A stretch of 41,391 nt of DNA from an uncultured Gemmatimonadota bacterium (GCA_903910555.1 CAIVZZ010000024.1:1-41391); one strand, 5' to 3'; positions 33,338 through 41,136 are shown, counted from the first letter of the stretch. A program made the numbers and translations. The notes: generated by a model not told the origin, from the sequence alone.

Positions 33338-33415
33338 TTAGAAGTGGCTGAACAGTCCGACGATGATAATGAGCGGGATTGGAACTCCGAGAAACAACAG
33401 AAGGATCGATCGCAT
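33338..33415 (-). CDS. 25-aa hydrophobic membrane peptide
   Basis: An ATG at 33415 follows AAGGAG with seven bases of spacing, and the frame ends with TAA before the terminator at 33291-33331. The product starts MRSILLLFLGVPIPLIII and ends GLFSHF: a single membrane-spanning helix interrupted by a PIP turn, with no room for anything else. Similar very short VPIP-containing peptides recur, as I recall, in several bacterial groups next to stress-type membrane genes, but I cannot name a family. It lies downstream of a membrane protein gene (33466-34326), probably in the same transcript. It is too short for normal gene-calling. Confidence 0.7.
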   Translation of the reverse strand: MRSILLLFLGVPIPLIIIVGLFSHF

Positions 33416-33465
33416 ATGGTTCTCCTTGGATTTTACGAAGTAGGAACAGTCGCGGTCACTTCTGA

Positions 33466-34326
33466 TTATCCGATGTGCGCACGATCGCGCTCTTTGCCGC
33501 CGAGTGTTGCGGCAGCGCTCGCCGCAAACGCGCCGAGCAGAAGCGCGACGAACAGCCAGTAGAGTGCGTGTGCTGTCGCCTTGCGGGCGGTATCCATCGC
33601 CAGTTGAGCCTGCGCGAACACATCCGTGACGCGACTGTCTGCGTGGTCGGGGCTAAGTCCGGTTCGCGATTGAACGCTCGCAACGAGATATCGCTTGTCG
33701 GCTGCACTCAGCTCGCGCTGACGGATCGAATGCGCGAGGATTGTCGCGGCTTCTGACCGCACCGATCCATCGGCGGGCACCGCGGCGACGGCGGCGCCCG
33801 GATCCGTGCGATACAGTTGATCGACGAAATACCGATCGGCGCCGTCCATGCCTTGCTCCGCGCGTGTCGATGCCGCGCCACGTGCTTCACCGCCAACCAT
33901 CACGCTCGCCGCCGATGTGAGGAACGCTGCCGTGAGCACCAGCGCGACGGCCCACGCGAGAAAGCCATGCGCGGTATCGCGGAAATACACTTCATCGGAG
34001 TGTACGTCGACCCATTTCGTGCGCAGGCGGCCGGCCATGTATCCGCCGACGGCCGATGCGACGATCTCGATTCCGGCGATCCACGCGAGGGCACCCATGC
34101 CGACCGCGGATGGCGATGTCGCCGACGTGGACCAGGGCGAGAGCGAGGATAGTCCCGCGCCTGCGCCGAGTGCCAGCAGAATCAGTCCGAGCGCAGCCGT
34201 GACAAACGCGCCGGCCGCAACCGCAGCCCACGAAACCGCGGAGTGGTAGCCCTCATTTTTTCCGGCGAAGCTGGCGCTGTGTTGTCCGTCGACCATGCGG
34301 ATCTGCTCTGCTGCAATCGCGGCCAT
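33466..34326 (-). CDS. four-helix membrane protein of unknown function
   Basis: The 286-aa protein has at least four hydrophobic segments (AVSWAAVAAGAFVTAALGLILLALGAGAGL near 28-60, then WIAGIEIVASAVGGYMAG, AWAVALVLTAAFL and ALYWLFVALLLGAFAASAAAT near the end). The middle soluble loop (about 145-245) is hydrophilic. I recall similar proteins annotated as PhnA-like, but that label is not reliable. The ATG at 34326 follows AAGGGGG with five bases of spacing, preferred over the upstream start at 34398. Downstream on the same strand is the 25-aa peptide gene. Confidence 0.72.
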   Translation of the reverse strand: MAAIAAEQIRMVDGQHSASFAGKNEGYHSAVSWAAVAAGAFVTAALGLILLALGAGAGLSSLSPWSTSATSPSAVGMGALAWIAGIEIVASAVGGYMAGRLRTKWVDVHSDEVYFRDTAHGFLAWAVALVLTAAFLTSAASVMVGGEARGAASTRAEQGMDGADRYFVDQLYRTDPGAAVAAVPADGSVRSEAATILAHSIRQRELSAADKRYLVASVQSRTGLSPDHADSRVTDVFAQAQLAMDTARKATAHALYWLFVALLLGAFAASAAATLGGKERDRAHIG

Positions 34327-34562
34327 CGTTGCCCCCTTTTGAGATTTCTCTTCGTACACCGAGGGTACCGGCTTTGCGCGAGCTTTGGTATCACTCAAAA
34401 GGGCGAGGATTACAGCTCGGTAGGCGCGCCGCCTACACGGATCGTTGACTCACATGGCGCCGGAACCATCGTTTGCAATACAGAGTATTTTTATATGGAA
34501 GTTGGTACCCTCCGCCGACGACGGCATTGGTTGGATCACCACGCCTTTCGATCGGAGTGACA

Positions 34563-35108
34563 ATGAAAAAGTTTATCGGTCTTGTCGGCGCGTTGTCGTT
34601 TGCCGCGCTTCCACTGATGGCTCAGGGCGGCCGCGGCGAGCAGCACCCAGCGCCGCATCCGCCGCCGCGCGCGGTCGGCGGCGGACACATTCCGCAGCGC
34701 GGACCGGCTCCTGCGCCGCGCGCACCCGCTCCCGCTCCCAGAGCGCAGGTGCATGAGACGGGACATCCGAGCGCACCGCATGTCGACGTGAAGGGCAGCG
34801 TGTGGGTTGGACACGACGTTCGCAGGGACGAACCGGGGCTGCGCCTCGAGCATCCGTGGGCGCATGGCCACTTCTCGGGAGCGTTCGGACCGAGCCACAT
34901 TTACCGGCTCGGAGGCGGCACGTATCGCCGTTTTGGATTTGACGGATTCTTTTTCTCCGTCGCTGAGCCAGATTGGGGCTATGCCAATGACTGGCTCTGG
35001 GACTCTGACGACATTGTTCTCTACGATGATCCCGATCACCCGGGCTACTACCTCGCGTACAATGTGCGTCTCGGGACGTACGTGCACGTCGAGTACATGG
35101 GCGAGTAG
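34563..35108 (+). CDS. secreted Pro/His-rich protein of unknown function
   Basis: The 181-aa protein has a signal peptide (MKKFIGLVGALSFAALPLMAQ) and then a low-complexity Pro/Ala/His/Arg stretch (about 25-70: HPAPHPPPRA, PAPAPRAPAPAPRA). The C-terminal half (from about 75) is compact and aromatic (HIYRLGGGTYRRFGFDGFFF, DWLWDSDDIVLYDDPDHPGYYLAYN), resembling small periplasmic domains. GGAG lies five bases before the ATG. The upstream 34399-34562 spacer contains a short hairpin (GTAGGCG/CGCCTAC). I do not recognise a family. Confidence 0.72.
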   Translation: MKKFIGLVGALSFAALPLMAQGGRGEQHPAPHPPPRAVGGGHIPQRGPAPAPRAPAPAPRAQVHETGHPSAPHVDVKGSVWVGHDVRRDEPGLRLEHPWAHGHFSGAFGPSHIYRLGGGTYRRFGFDGFFFSVAEPDWGYANDWLWDSDDIVLYDDPDHPGYYLAYNVRLGTYVHVEYMGE

Positions 35109-35131
35109 TTCGCGCAGCACGAGTAAGCCGA

Positions 35132-36595
35132 ATGCGTGAGCGTCGCGCCGGCGAAACAGCCGGCACGGCGCTCACGCCGCGTTTTCAGCCGGAATTATTT
35201 GTCCTCACCGTTCTCGCGCTGGTCACGCGATTCTGGGGACTGTTCTCTCCGCGCGCCGTGGTGTGGGACGAAGTGCACTACGAACGGTTTGCCGGTGCGT
35301 ACTTCACCGGTAACTACTACGTCGACGTGCATCCGCCGCTTGGAAAACTTTTCTTCGCCGGGGCGGCGAAGCTGCTCGGAATTTCCGGCGACGTACTCGC
35401 GAATGTTCAGCCGGCGCCGCTGCTGCGCGTGCTTCCCGCGCTTGCCGGCGCGCTGATCATTCCGCTCATCTACCTCCTGCTCCGAGAAATTGGGAGCGGA
35501 CGGCGGACCGCAACATTCGGCGCGCTGCTGCTGCTCGCCGACAATGCAATGCTCGTGGAGTCGCGGCTGATCCTGCCGGATATCATCCTGCTCTTCTTCG
35601 GGATGCTCACCGTGCTCGCGTACGCATACGCGCGGACGTCCGCAGGTCGAACGCGCTTGATGTGGATTGCCATCTCCGCGGCGGCGGGCGGAACGGCGCT
35701 CAGCATCAAGTGGACCGGACTCTCAGCGCTGGCGTTGATTGGTCTCGTATGGGTGATCGAGGGTGTGCGCGATCACCGCGGCAAGCTGCGCGCGCTCGTT
35801 GCGGAGGGCGCGCTCTTCGTTGCGATTCCAGCCGTGATTTATTTTGCGTCGTTCGCCGTGCACTTCGCGCTGCTCCCGCACGGGCGCCGGCTCAGCGACC
35901 CGATCATGTCCGCCGAAACGCGTGCGATAATGAAGAGTGCCGGGATCGCGCCGCTCGCCGATACTGCGCCGCCGCCATCGTTCGCGAAATCGCTGATCGA
36001 TCTGAACAAGCAAATGGAAGCGATCAACGCGCAGTGGGCCTACACCGAACATCCGGCGGCTTCGAAGTGGTATACCTGGCCGATCGCGAAACATTCGATC
36101 GGCTACTGGGACGAAGACGAAGATGACGCCGGCACGCAGCGCTGGGTGATCCTCTTCGCAAACCCGATCGTGTGGTGGGGCGTGATGTTCGCGTCGATTG
36201 GAATTGTTGTTGCATTGATTCGCCGCGCCGCCGCACTCGAGCCGAAACGCGCGGTGCTCGCCGCACTCGGCATTGGCTACCTCGGCAACTTCGTGCCGTT
36301 CGCGTTCATTCACCGGCCGATGTTTTTGTATCACTACCTCTTCGCGCTGGTCTACAGCGTGCTGTTCACAGCGGTCGGTCTCGGCGCGCTCGCCGGCTGG
36401 GACGGCGATGACAGGAAGTTCTGGCGCTTTCCGAATGCGATGTCGCGCAGTGTGTTCAGCGGCGTTGCCGCGGCGGCGACGATCTTGTTCCTCTATCTGA
36501 TTCCGATCTCGTACGGATGGTCGCTATCAGCGGACGCGCTATTGCATCGCCGTTGGATTCTCGAGCGGCATGTTGGCGTGTCGGGCGATTCCTGA
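35132..36595 (+). CDS. PMT-like membrane glycosyltransferase (phospholipid-linked mannose type)
   Basis: The 487-aa integral membrane protein matches the dolichyl-phosphate-mannose-protein mannosyltransferase family (GT39, PMT). The first loop carries WDEVHYERFAGAYFTGNYYVDVHPPLGKL, with the DE pair that forms the active site, and later loops carry SRLILPDIILLFFGM and IHRPMFLYHYLFALVYS. About ten membrane helices are evident. Such proteins transfer a lipid-linked mannose to Ser/Thr of secreted proteins on the periplasmic side. Lipoproteins and secreted proteins in this window could be substrates, which is inference only. Only 23 bases separate it from the secreted Pro/His-rich protein upstream. 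Confidence 0.83.
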   Translation: MRERRAGETAGTALTPRFQPELFVLTVLALVTRFWGLFSPRAVVWDEVHYERFAGAYFTGNYYVDVHPPLGKLFFAGAAKLLGISGDVLANVQPAPLLRVLPALAGALIIPLIYLLLREIGSGRRTATFGALLLLADNAMLVESRLILPDIILLFFGMLTVLAYAYARTSAGRTRLMWIAISAAAGGTALSIKWTGLSALALIGLVWVIEGVRDHRGKLRALVAEGALFVAIPAVIYFASFAVHFALLPHGRRLSDPIMSAETRAIMKSAGIAPLADTAPPPSFAKSLIDLNKQMEAINAQWAYTEHPAASKWYTWPIAKHSIGYWDEDEDDAGTQRWVILFANPIVWWGVMFASIGIVVALIRRAAALEPKRAVLAALGIGYLGNFVPFAFIHRPMFLYHYLFALVYSVLFTAVGLGALAGWDGDDRKFWRFPNAMSRSVFSGVAAAATILFLYLIPISYGWSLSADALLHRRWILERHVGVSGDS

Positions 36596-36623
36596 AACGG
36601 TAAAGCGTACAGCTTGGAAAAAA

Positions 36624-36681
36624 CTGGGGCGGGTGGACTCGAACCACCAACCGTCGCATTAACAGTGCAAACTCCGCCCCA
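36624..36681 (-). tRNA. tRNA-Asn(GTT)-like sequence without a D arm
   Basis: On the minus strand 58 bases read: acceptor TGGGGCG, four bases GAGT, anticodon stem TTGCA, loop CTGTTAA (anticodon GTT at 36663-36661), stem TGCGA, variable CGGTT, T arm GGTGG-TTCGAGT-CCACC, acceptor CGCCCCA and G73. The 7-bp acceptor, T arm, U33, A37 and the G discriminator are canonical for tRNA-Asn. The D stem and loop (normally about 17-19 bases) are absent; only GAGT joins the acceptor and anticodon stems. One anticodon pair is T-G. A run of six T follows the discriminator. It could be a real armless tRNA, a relic made by a deletion, or an integration-site remnant. No other tRNA is in the window. Confidence 0.6.
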
Positions 36682-36689
36682 GCAAGAAG

Positions 36690-37222
36690 GTATGCCTACT
36701 ATGAGCGGTGAGGAGCCGGGCGGCACCGGGCGGAAGGAGACGGAGCCATGACGGCTACCATTTTGGCTACCGCAAGGTCGCTGGTTCGCACGGATGCTAG
36801 CACCGCATCGCCAGTCACGGCTTTCAGATGATGGAAACAACTCGCCTGCTGAAGAATCAGCCGGTCAGATGCAACGGAACGAACGTAAGAAAATTGGTTG
36901 ATCGACTTGCAGACGACCGGCAGGCGTGATGGTCGCGAGCCCAGTGAGAATCACGTCTGTGTAGAGAGATAGATAGAATGATACGCGACCGATTCTAGAA
37001 CGGTTGGACAGGCCAAATGGATTCATGAAGGAAAAGGACGTGCTCAGGCGTCTACGTTTTCCCGAGCGAAACACGTTGTTCGCAGGTGCTTTATGTAGCA
37101 AACAAACCAGTGATGGACGATTCGATACCAAGTAGCACGCCCAAGCACGTTCACCCACTCTGGGAGGAATGCCGACATGTGAACGACCGATTCTGCCGCA
37201 CGAATTCAAAGGAGTACCACGT
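36690..37222. other. non-coding stretch before the prim-pol gene
   Basis: Nothing longer than a peptide is convincing here. Two overlapping tiny frames on the plus strand deserve mention: 27 aa (36748-36831) with AAGGAG upstream, then 32 aa (36831-36929) joined by TGATG. A 36-aa frame starts at 37025. None resembles a known protein. A palindromic TTCTAGAA lies at 36993-37000. The stretch is less GC-rich than the region to the left, like the following gene, and probably holds the element's end and control region. Confidence 0.4.
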
Positions 37223-38920
37223 ATGTCAGAAGCAATTTTTCAGGAAAGAACCACCGAACCACGGAACGACCGAGAAGAAGCGGCATTCGCCTATGCTGAT
37301 CGCGGCTGGAACGTTCTTCCTCTACAGCCCCGAGGCAAGAAGCCCTTCAAAGGCAATGGAGTAACCCACGCGACGAGGGATAAGGCCCAAATTCGCGCGT
37401 GGTTTTCGGACAATGCAGACATCAACATAGGAATCGCGGCGGGGAACGGGCTTGTCGTATTGGACGCCGATTCCACAGAAGCCGCCGAGGGTTTGGCCAA
37501 TCTTAGTCCTACCCTGACGGCGAGGACGGGCAAAGGAAAGCATTTCTATTTCGAGTGCGCTCAGGATTTCAAGAACAGCGTCAAGACAGCAATTGATGGC
37601 GTCGATGTGCGAAGTCTGGGCGGATATGTCGTCGCTCCGCCGTCCGTGCATGAAAGCGGCGTGAAATATCAGTGGGAAGACCCGAACACTTCGATTGCCC
37701 CGCTCCCGATTGCGATTGAAGAGAAGCTCCAAGCCGGAAGCCTCGCACCCACAACAGTCAATCGTGATGGCAACGAAATGCTCTACGACGGGCACCGGAA
37801 TGTTGGCCTCACGAAAGTTGCCGGTGGCCTCGTTGATCGGTGTGTCGGAGCCGGATTTTCAGAGGCAGATGCTTGTGCGCTCCTACAGGTGAAAAACCTC
37901 GAACTCTGTATCCCGCCGCTGGACAGCGCTGATGTCGAAAAAATTGCACAGAGCATCTACGCCGCCGAAATGAAGAAAACGGTGGACAAGCAGATGCGCC
38001 TTCTGAGCAGGGCCGACATCGACAATCTGCCTCAGCCAGAGTTCTTGATCGAAGGATTGTTGGTCAAGAACTCACTGGCGATCCTGTACGGTGAACCGGG
38101 TGGGGCAAAGACTTTCCTCGCGCTTGCTCTCGCGATCAGTGTGGCAGGCGGTGGATCTTGGTTCGGCCGCGCCGTCGCCCCGACACCAGTGGTTTATGTC
38201 TGCGCCGAGGGCCATAACGGTATCGGTCGCCGCATCAAAGCCAATGAGCTTCACAACGGGTTGTCGGCGTCCAACCTGTACGTCTTAGGTGAATCCATCC
38301 AATTACAGAAATCGGGTGAGGTCGAGGCATTTATTTCGATGCTACACAAAGAGAATGTACGCCCGGGCTTTGTCGTGTTTGATACCCTCTCACGTTGCAC
38401 CGTAGGCGTGGATGAGAACGCGGCGAAAGAGATGAACGTCGTGGTCGCAAGTCTGGAGCGCATCAAGCGGGAATTCGGGGCCACCGTTCTTGTCGTTCAC
38501 CATTCCACGAAAGCCGATGGCAAGACGATCCGAGGCAGTTCCGTGATTTCAGGCGGAGTCGATACGGCCTTGGCGTTGGTGACGAACAAAAAAAACCGGG
38601 AACGAGTCTTGAGCATGGAAAAGCAACGCGACGCCGATCTAGCTGATCCGCTCACGTTCACCTTGCAACCCGTGTCTGAGTACAACAGCGCGGTCCCGGT
38701 GCTCGTGGGAAAGACAATTTCTCCGGTAACCTTGTCCGCGACTGAACAGAAAGCACTGGCGACTCTCGTTTCCATTGGCTCGGCGGACTGCACCACATGG
38801 AAAAACACGAGCACACTGGCGAAAGGAACGTTCTATCGTGTGCGAATAAAATTGATAGAAAAGGGATTGGTGGCCGAAGGAGAAGACGGGAAGTATGGTC
38901 CCATCGCGCAAGCCGCTTGA
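37223..38920 (+). CDS. bifunctional DNA primase/polymerase - RepA-like helicase
   Basis: The 565-aa protein has an N-terminal prim-pol (AEP) domain (about 1-200): RGWNVLPL, Asp81-x-Asp83 (LDADST), RTGKGKHFYF (His107), Asp128 and LGGYVVAPPSVHESG. A RecA/RepA-like AAA ATPase (AAA_25) follows, with Walker A GEPGGAKT (290-297), VVFDTLSR as Walker B and VVHHSTK. The C-terminus (from about 510) looks like a winged helix. Such fusions initiate replication of phages, plasmids and integrated elements by making primers and unwinding DNA. The ATG at 37223 follows AAGGAG with eight bases of spacing. Its codon use is less GC-biased than its neighbours'. A run of eight A (38588-38595) lies in frame. Confidence 0.85.
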   Translation: MSEAIFQERTTEPRNDREEAAFAYADRGWNVLPLQPRGKKPFKGNGVTHATRDKAQIRAWFSDNADINIGIAAGNGLVVLDADSTEAAEGLANLSPTLTARTGKGKHFYFECAQDFKNSVKTAIDGVDVRSLGGYVVAPPSVHESGVKYQWEDPNTSIAPLPIAIEEKLQAGSLAPTTVNRDGNEMLYDGHRNVGLTKVAGGLVDRCVGAGFSEADACALLQVKNLELCIPPLDSADVEKIAQSIYAAEMKKTVDKQMRLLSRADIDNLPQPEFLIEGLLVKNSLAILYGEPGGAKTFLALALAISVAGGGSWFGRAVAPTPVVYVCAEGHNGIGRRIKANELHNGLSASNLYVLGESIQLQKSGEVEAFISMLHKENVRPGFVVFDTLSRCTVGVDENAAKEMNVVVASLERIKREFGATVLVVHHSTKADGKTIRGSSVISGGVDTALALVTNKKNRERVLSMEKQRDADLADPLTFTLQPVSEYNSAVPVLVGKTISPVTLSATEQKALATLVSIGSADCTTWKNTSTLAKGTFYRVRIKLIEKGLVAEGEDGKYGPIAQAA

Positions 38921-38949
38921 ACTTCCCACGGGGGTTTCTTTTCCTGAAG

Positions 38950-39244
38950 TTGGTCTCATAGGTTCCAAAACCCCTTTAGGGTTGGAACAGAGACCAAAGG
39001 CGGTACCAACGGCAACATACCATGGTCAGACTAAAGGTTGCGCGGCTGGAACCTCGAAACTCTGATGTAAGAAAGGTCTGGAGATTTCAGTTTGTATAAA
39101 TACTCCAGACGATTCGGATTCCGCAAAACTTCCGATTTGTCTCCAATCCGTCACTTCCCTTGTCGGCGGGCTGGATGACAGGTGGCTTCATCGAGCTATT
39201 AACTGAATTCCGAGACTCCGTCGGCTTCAGCGTCATCACGGAGT
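38950..39244. other. non-coding region with three consecutive stem-loops
   Basis: Between the prim-pol gene and the first HTH gene no frame is convincing, but three hairpins are clear. The first has TTGGTCTC (38950-38957) pairing with GAGACCAA (38990-38997), plus an inner GTTCCAA...TTGGAAC stem. The second has GTCTGGAG (39076-39083) pairing with CTCCAGAC (39103-39110) around an AT-rich loop. The third has ACTCCGT (39215-39221) pairing with ACGGAGT (39238-39244), just upstream of the HTH gene. They could be a replication origin, operators or a small RNA; nothing shows which. Confidence 0.55.
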
Positions 39245-39260
39245 TATCGAGAAAAGTTTT

Positions 39261-39452
39261 ATGAATCTCAGCACAGCAAGAGCAGCATGTTCAATGTTGG
39301 ATTGCACGATGGATCAGCTTCAAGAATTGGTAGACGCGCGACTTCTCAGCACTCTCACACTGGGAAGTCGTGTCCGCTATTTCACTGAAGAAGTTGGAAT
39401 TTTGGTGGAGGCGTTTCAGGGGGCGTACTGCGTTGTCGGGGAAGTACTATGA
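39261..39452 (+). CDS. small HTH protein, excisionase/MerR-like
   Basis: The 63-aa protein fits the HTH_17/excisionase layout: LSTARAACSMLDCTMDQLQ (first helices), then LVDARLLSTLTLGSRVRYFTEEVGILVEAF, where the wing carries the LGSRVRYFTEE pattern (compare VGRRWRIRREDLEAF). Such proteins are directionality factors or transcriptional regulators of mobile elements. The ATG at 39261 has GAGAAAAG about eight bases upstream. The stop (39450-39452) overlaps the next ATG (ATGA), so the two genes are translationally coupled. The position beside a prim-pol gene fits an element control module. Confidence 0.7.
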   Translation: MNLSTARAACSMLDCTMDQLQELVDARLLSTLTLGSRVRYFTEEVGILVEAFQGAYCVVGEVL

Positions 39453-39586
39453 CGCACGACAAGCCATTCATCTCGATCAACCGTGTCGCGTTGTGGATGC
39501 AAGTCCATCACGACACGGCGAGATTGTATCTGGAATCTCTCTGTGCGCGTCGCGACCGGGAAGAACTCCGTAATCCTCGACAATAA
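39449..39586 (+). CDS. very small HTH-like protein, 45 aa
   Basis: The ATG at 39449 overlaps the previous stop by four bases (ATGA) and the frame runs to TAA at 39584-39586. The product contains ISINRVALWMQVHHDTARLY, which has the spacing of a helix-turn-helix (a Val-Ala...Trp helix, then a turn and a THR-type recognition helix), followed by a basic C-terminus (CARRDREELRNPRQ). It is too short for confident family assignment. Coupling and position suggest it acts with the preceding HTH protein. Confidence 0.5.
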   Translation: MTHDKPFISINRVALWMQVHHDTARLYLESLCARRDREELRNPRQ

Positions 39587-39685
39587 GAACACAGCGCTGC
39601 TGCAACCGATTGCGCCGTGATAAGTCTTTCGGGCCAGCAATCGAAATAGGCGATTGATAGAATCTCGGCTCTTACGGGAGGAGAC

Positions 39686-40300
39686 GTGTTGAGAAAGTGG
39701 ATCGGTTCATACCTTGCACTTGTCGTCGGAGTCGCGATTCTGGGGTGCGCCCGAACCAAGATGACTTCGATGCCGTCTCCAGACTTGGGAGGTCGTGCGT
39801 TTCGAAATATCATGGTCTTCGCCAACTTCTCGGACCTCAGTCTCCGCCTGGATGCTGAACTGCACCTCGCCGCGGCAAGCGTGCCCGGTGCGCATCGATT
39901 CTTTCCTTCTCATCAACTCTTCTTCCCCGGCCGGGTATACAGTCAGGAAGAAGTTGCCTCGACTCTTCGACGCAACGGAATCGAGGCAACCCTCGTCATC
40001 TCGACCAGCAACGCTGGCACCAAGACCAGCCAGTCTGATCCGACGTACACCACGCGTTGTACGATGTGGTCAACGAACGGCGGATGTCAGGAGACCAGGA
40101 CATCGGCGTCTGGTGGCGAGAGCGCCGTGACGCTCTGGGCTCAGTTCACTGCACAGCTGTTCGACGGCACAACGGGCAAGGCAGTCTGGATTGCCTCCGC
40201 AAGCACAGCCGGTAGTTCGGGAGCTTCCGCGAAGACGCTCATTCGCTCAATGGCAGACAAGAGTGTGTCGCAGCTGTTCGCGGACGGCGTGATCCGGTAG
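39686..40300 (+). CDS. lipoprotein of unknown function, 204 aa
   Basis: The protein starts with a lipoprotein signal (MLRKWIGSYLALVVGVAILGC; lipobox ILGC, Cys21). The body has a mixed alpha/beta look: NIMVFANFSDLSLRLDAELHLAA, then RRNGIEATLVISTSN, a Ser/Thr/Cys loop (TTRCTMWSTNGGCQETRTS) and a domain with AVTLWAQFTAQLFDGTTGKAVWIASAS. This recalls the envelope lipoproteins that measure or modify surface state, but no family is recognised. The start is GTG at 39686 with GGGAGGAG seven bases upstream. It faces the next gene across a strong hairpin. Confidence 0.68.
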   Translation: MLRKWIGSYLALVVGVAILGCARTKMTSMPSPDLGGRAFRNIMVFANFSDLSLRLDAELHLAAASVPGAHRFFPSHQLFFPGRVYSQEEVASTLRRNGIEATLVISTSNAGTKTSQSDPTYTTRCTMWSTNGGCQETRTSASGGESAVTLWAQFTAQLFDGTTGKAVWIASASTAGSSGASAKTLIRSMADKSVSQLFADGVIR

Positions 40301-40376
40301 CTGCATTGAAGCCTGGCTGCGTGCTCCGTCAGAGCGGGCACGAATCGCACGAGCGGTCAGTCCTCGCGCTAAATAC

Positions 40377-40408
40377 GCGACGGCCGCCCCGTATGAGGCG
40401 GCCGTCGC
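40377..40408. terminator. perfect 12-bp GC-rich hairpin between convergent genes
   Basis: GCGACGGCCGCC (40377-40388) pairs exactly with GGCGGCCGTCGC (40397-40408) around CCGTATGA. It lies between the stops of the two convergent lipoprotein genes (40300 and 40456). No T-run follows, so it is a candidate intrinsic terminator for both directions only in the weak sense of a strong stem. Confidence 0.5.
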
Positions 40409-40455
40409 AAGCGTCTCGACAAAGCCCAACCCGAGCGACTCGACACCCCAGAGCG

Positions 40456-41136
40456 TCAATGCATCAAGTTCGGCGACAAGCTGATTTGGTTCTGACGACC
40501 TGCCGGCTGCTCAGCCGGTGCGCGTTCGAGCGTAGCGCTAACGTGAGTGGGCACTCCGGCCTTCACCAGAATCTTGCGGCTCCATTTGGCGAAACCGGAC
40601 TTCGAGACCTCAATGAGGTGCGATCCCGCGCTTAGCCCGTAGTTTGCCAAAGGGGTGCTGCCCACAAACGCACTATCCAGATAAACGTCCGCACTGCGAG
40701 GCTCGGATTCAATCGTGACAGCGACGAGCGCTCCATTCGCTGACGATCCTTTTGCTTCGACTTCGCGCGCGGGTGCCCGAGTTCTATTCTCTATCACGAG
40801 ATCCGGCCGAGGCTCAAGCGTCTGAGGAGTCAGATGAGGATCGCCCGCTTGCAAGCACATGAACTGCACCTCAGCACGCGGAAAATTACCAAGCACGTAG
40901 GGCGGCTGGGATTCGTTAGTTGTGACGACTTTCAGCTCCCTCTTCTGCTCGGCGCAGTATTTGGATGCCTGAGCGAACGCGTCGGCCTTCAAGCTGCCGA
41001 GTCCCGAAAAGCCAGTGGCTGCTTGTCGCGAAACCATGTACAGGTCTGGCCCGATTGCACGCACGCCGGGATTTGAAGCGCACGCACTCAGCAACACGCT
41101 AGCAGGGAACATTCGGATTGTCGCTCGTATTCTCAT
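40456..41136 (-). CDS. PEGA-domain lipoprotein
   Basis: The 226-aa protein has a lipobox LLSAC (Cys19). Residues of about 28-70 (IGPDLYMVSRQAATGFSGL, ADAFAQASKYCAEQKRELKVV) resemble a small lipoprotein domain also known from Proteobacteria. From about 138 a PEGA domain follows: VTIESEPRSADVYLDSAFVG-(S)-TPL, then GSHLIEVSKSGFAKWSRKILV. PEGA domains are beta-sandwiches found in surface and stalk proteins. The ATG at 41136 has GGAG eight bases upstream. A short hairpin (TTCGCT/AGCGAA) lies in the leader. It is the last gene before the right-edge IS3 element. Confidence 0.8.
   Translation of the reverse strand: MRIRATIRMFPASVLLSACASNPGVRAIGPDLYMVSRQAATGFSGLGSLKADAFAQASKYCAEQKRELKVVTTNESQPPYVLGNFPRAEVQFMCLQAGDPHLTPQTLEPRPDLVIENRTRAPAREVEAKGSSANGALVAVTIESEPRSADVYLDSAFVGSTPLANYGLSAGSHLIEVSKSGFAKWSRKILVKAGVPTHVSATLERAPAEQPAGRQNQISLSPNLMH

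Noticed and set aside
34399-34562. promoter in the spacer before the Pro/His-rich secreted protein
   Set aside because: A TTGCAA box is present, but no -10 hexamer lies at the right distance.
36865-37209. 114-codon minus-strand frame before the prim-pol gene
   Set aside because: Ser/Arg-rich without domains, no ribosome binding site, and opposite the probable control region.
38588-38595. run of eight A in the prim-pol gene as a frameshift or slippage site
   Set aside because: The frame continues normally with family motifs on both sides, so no slippage is required.
40247-40459. 70-codon minus-strand frame between the lipoproteins
   Set aside because: It overlaps the hairpin and both gene ends, has no ribosome binding site and no similarity.
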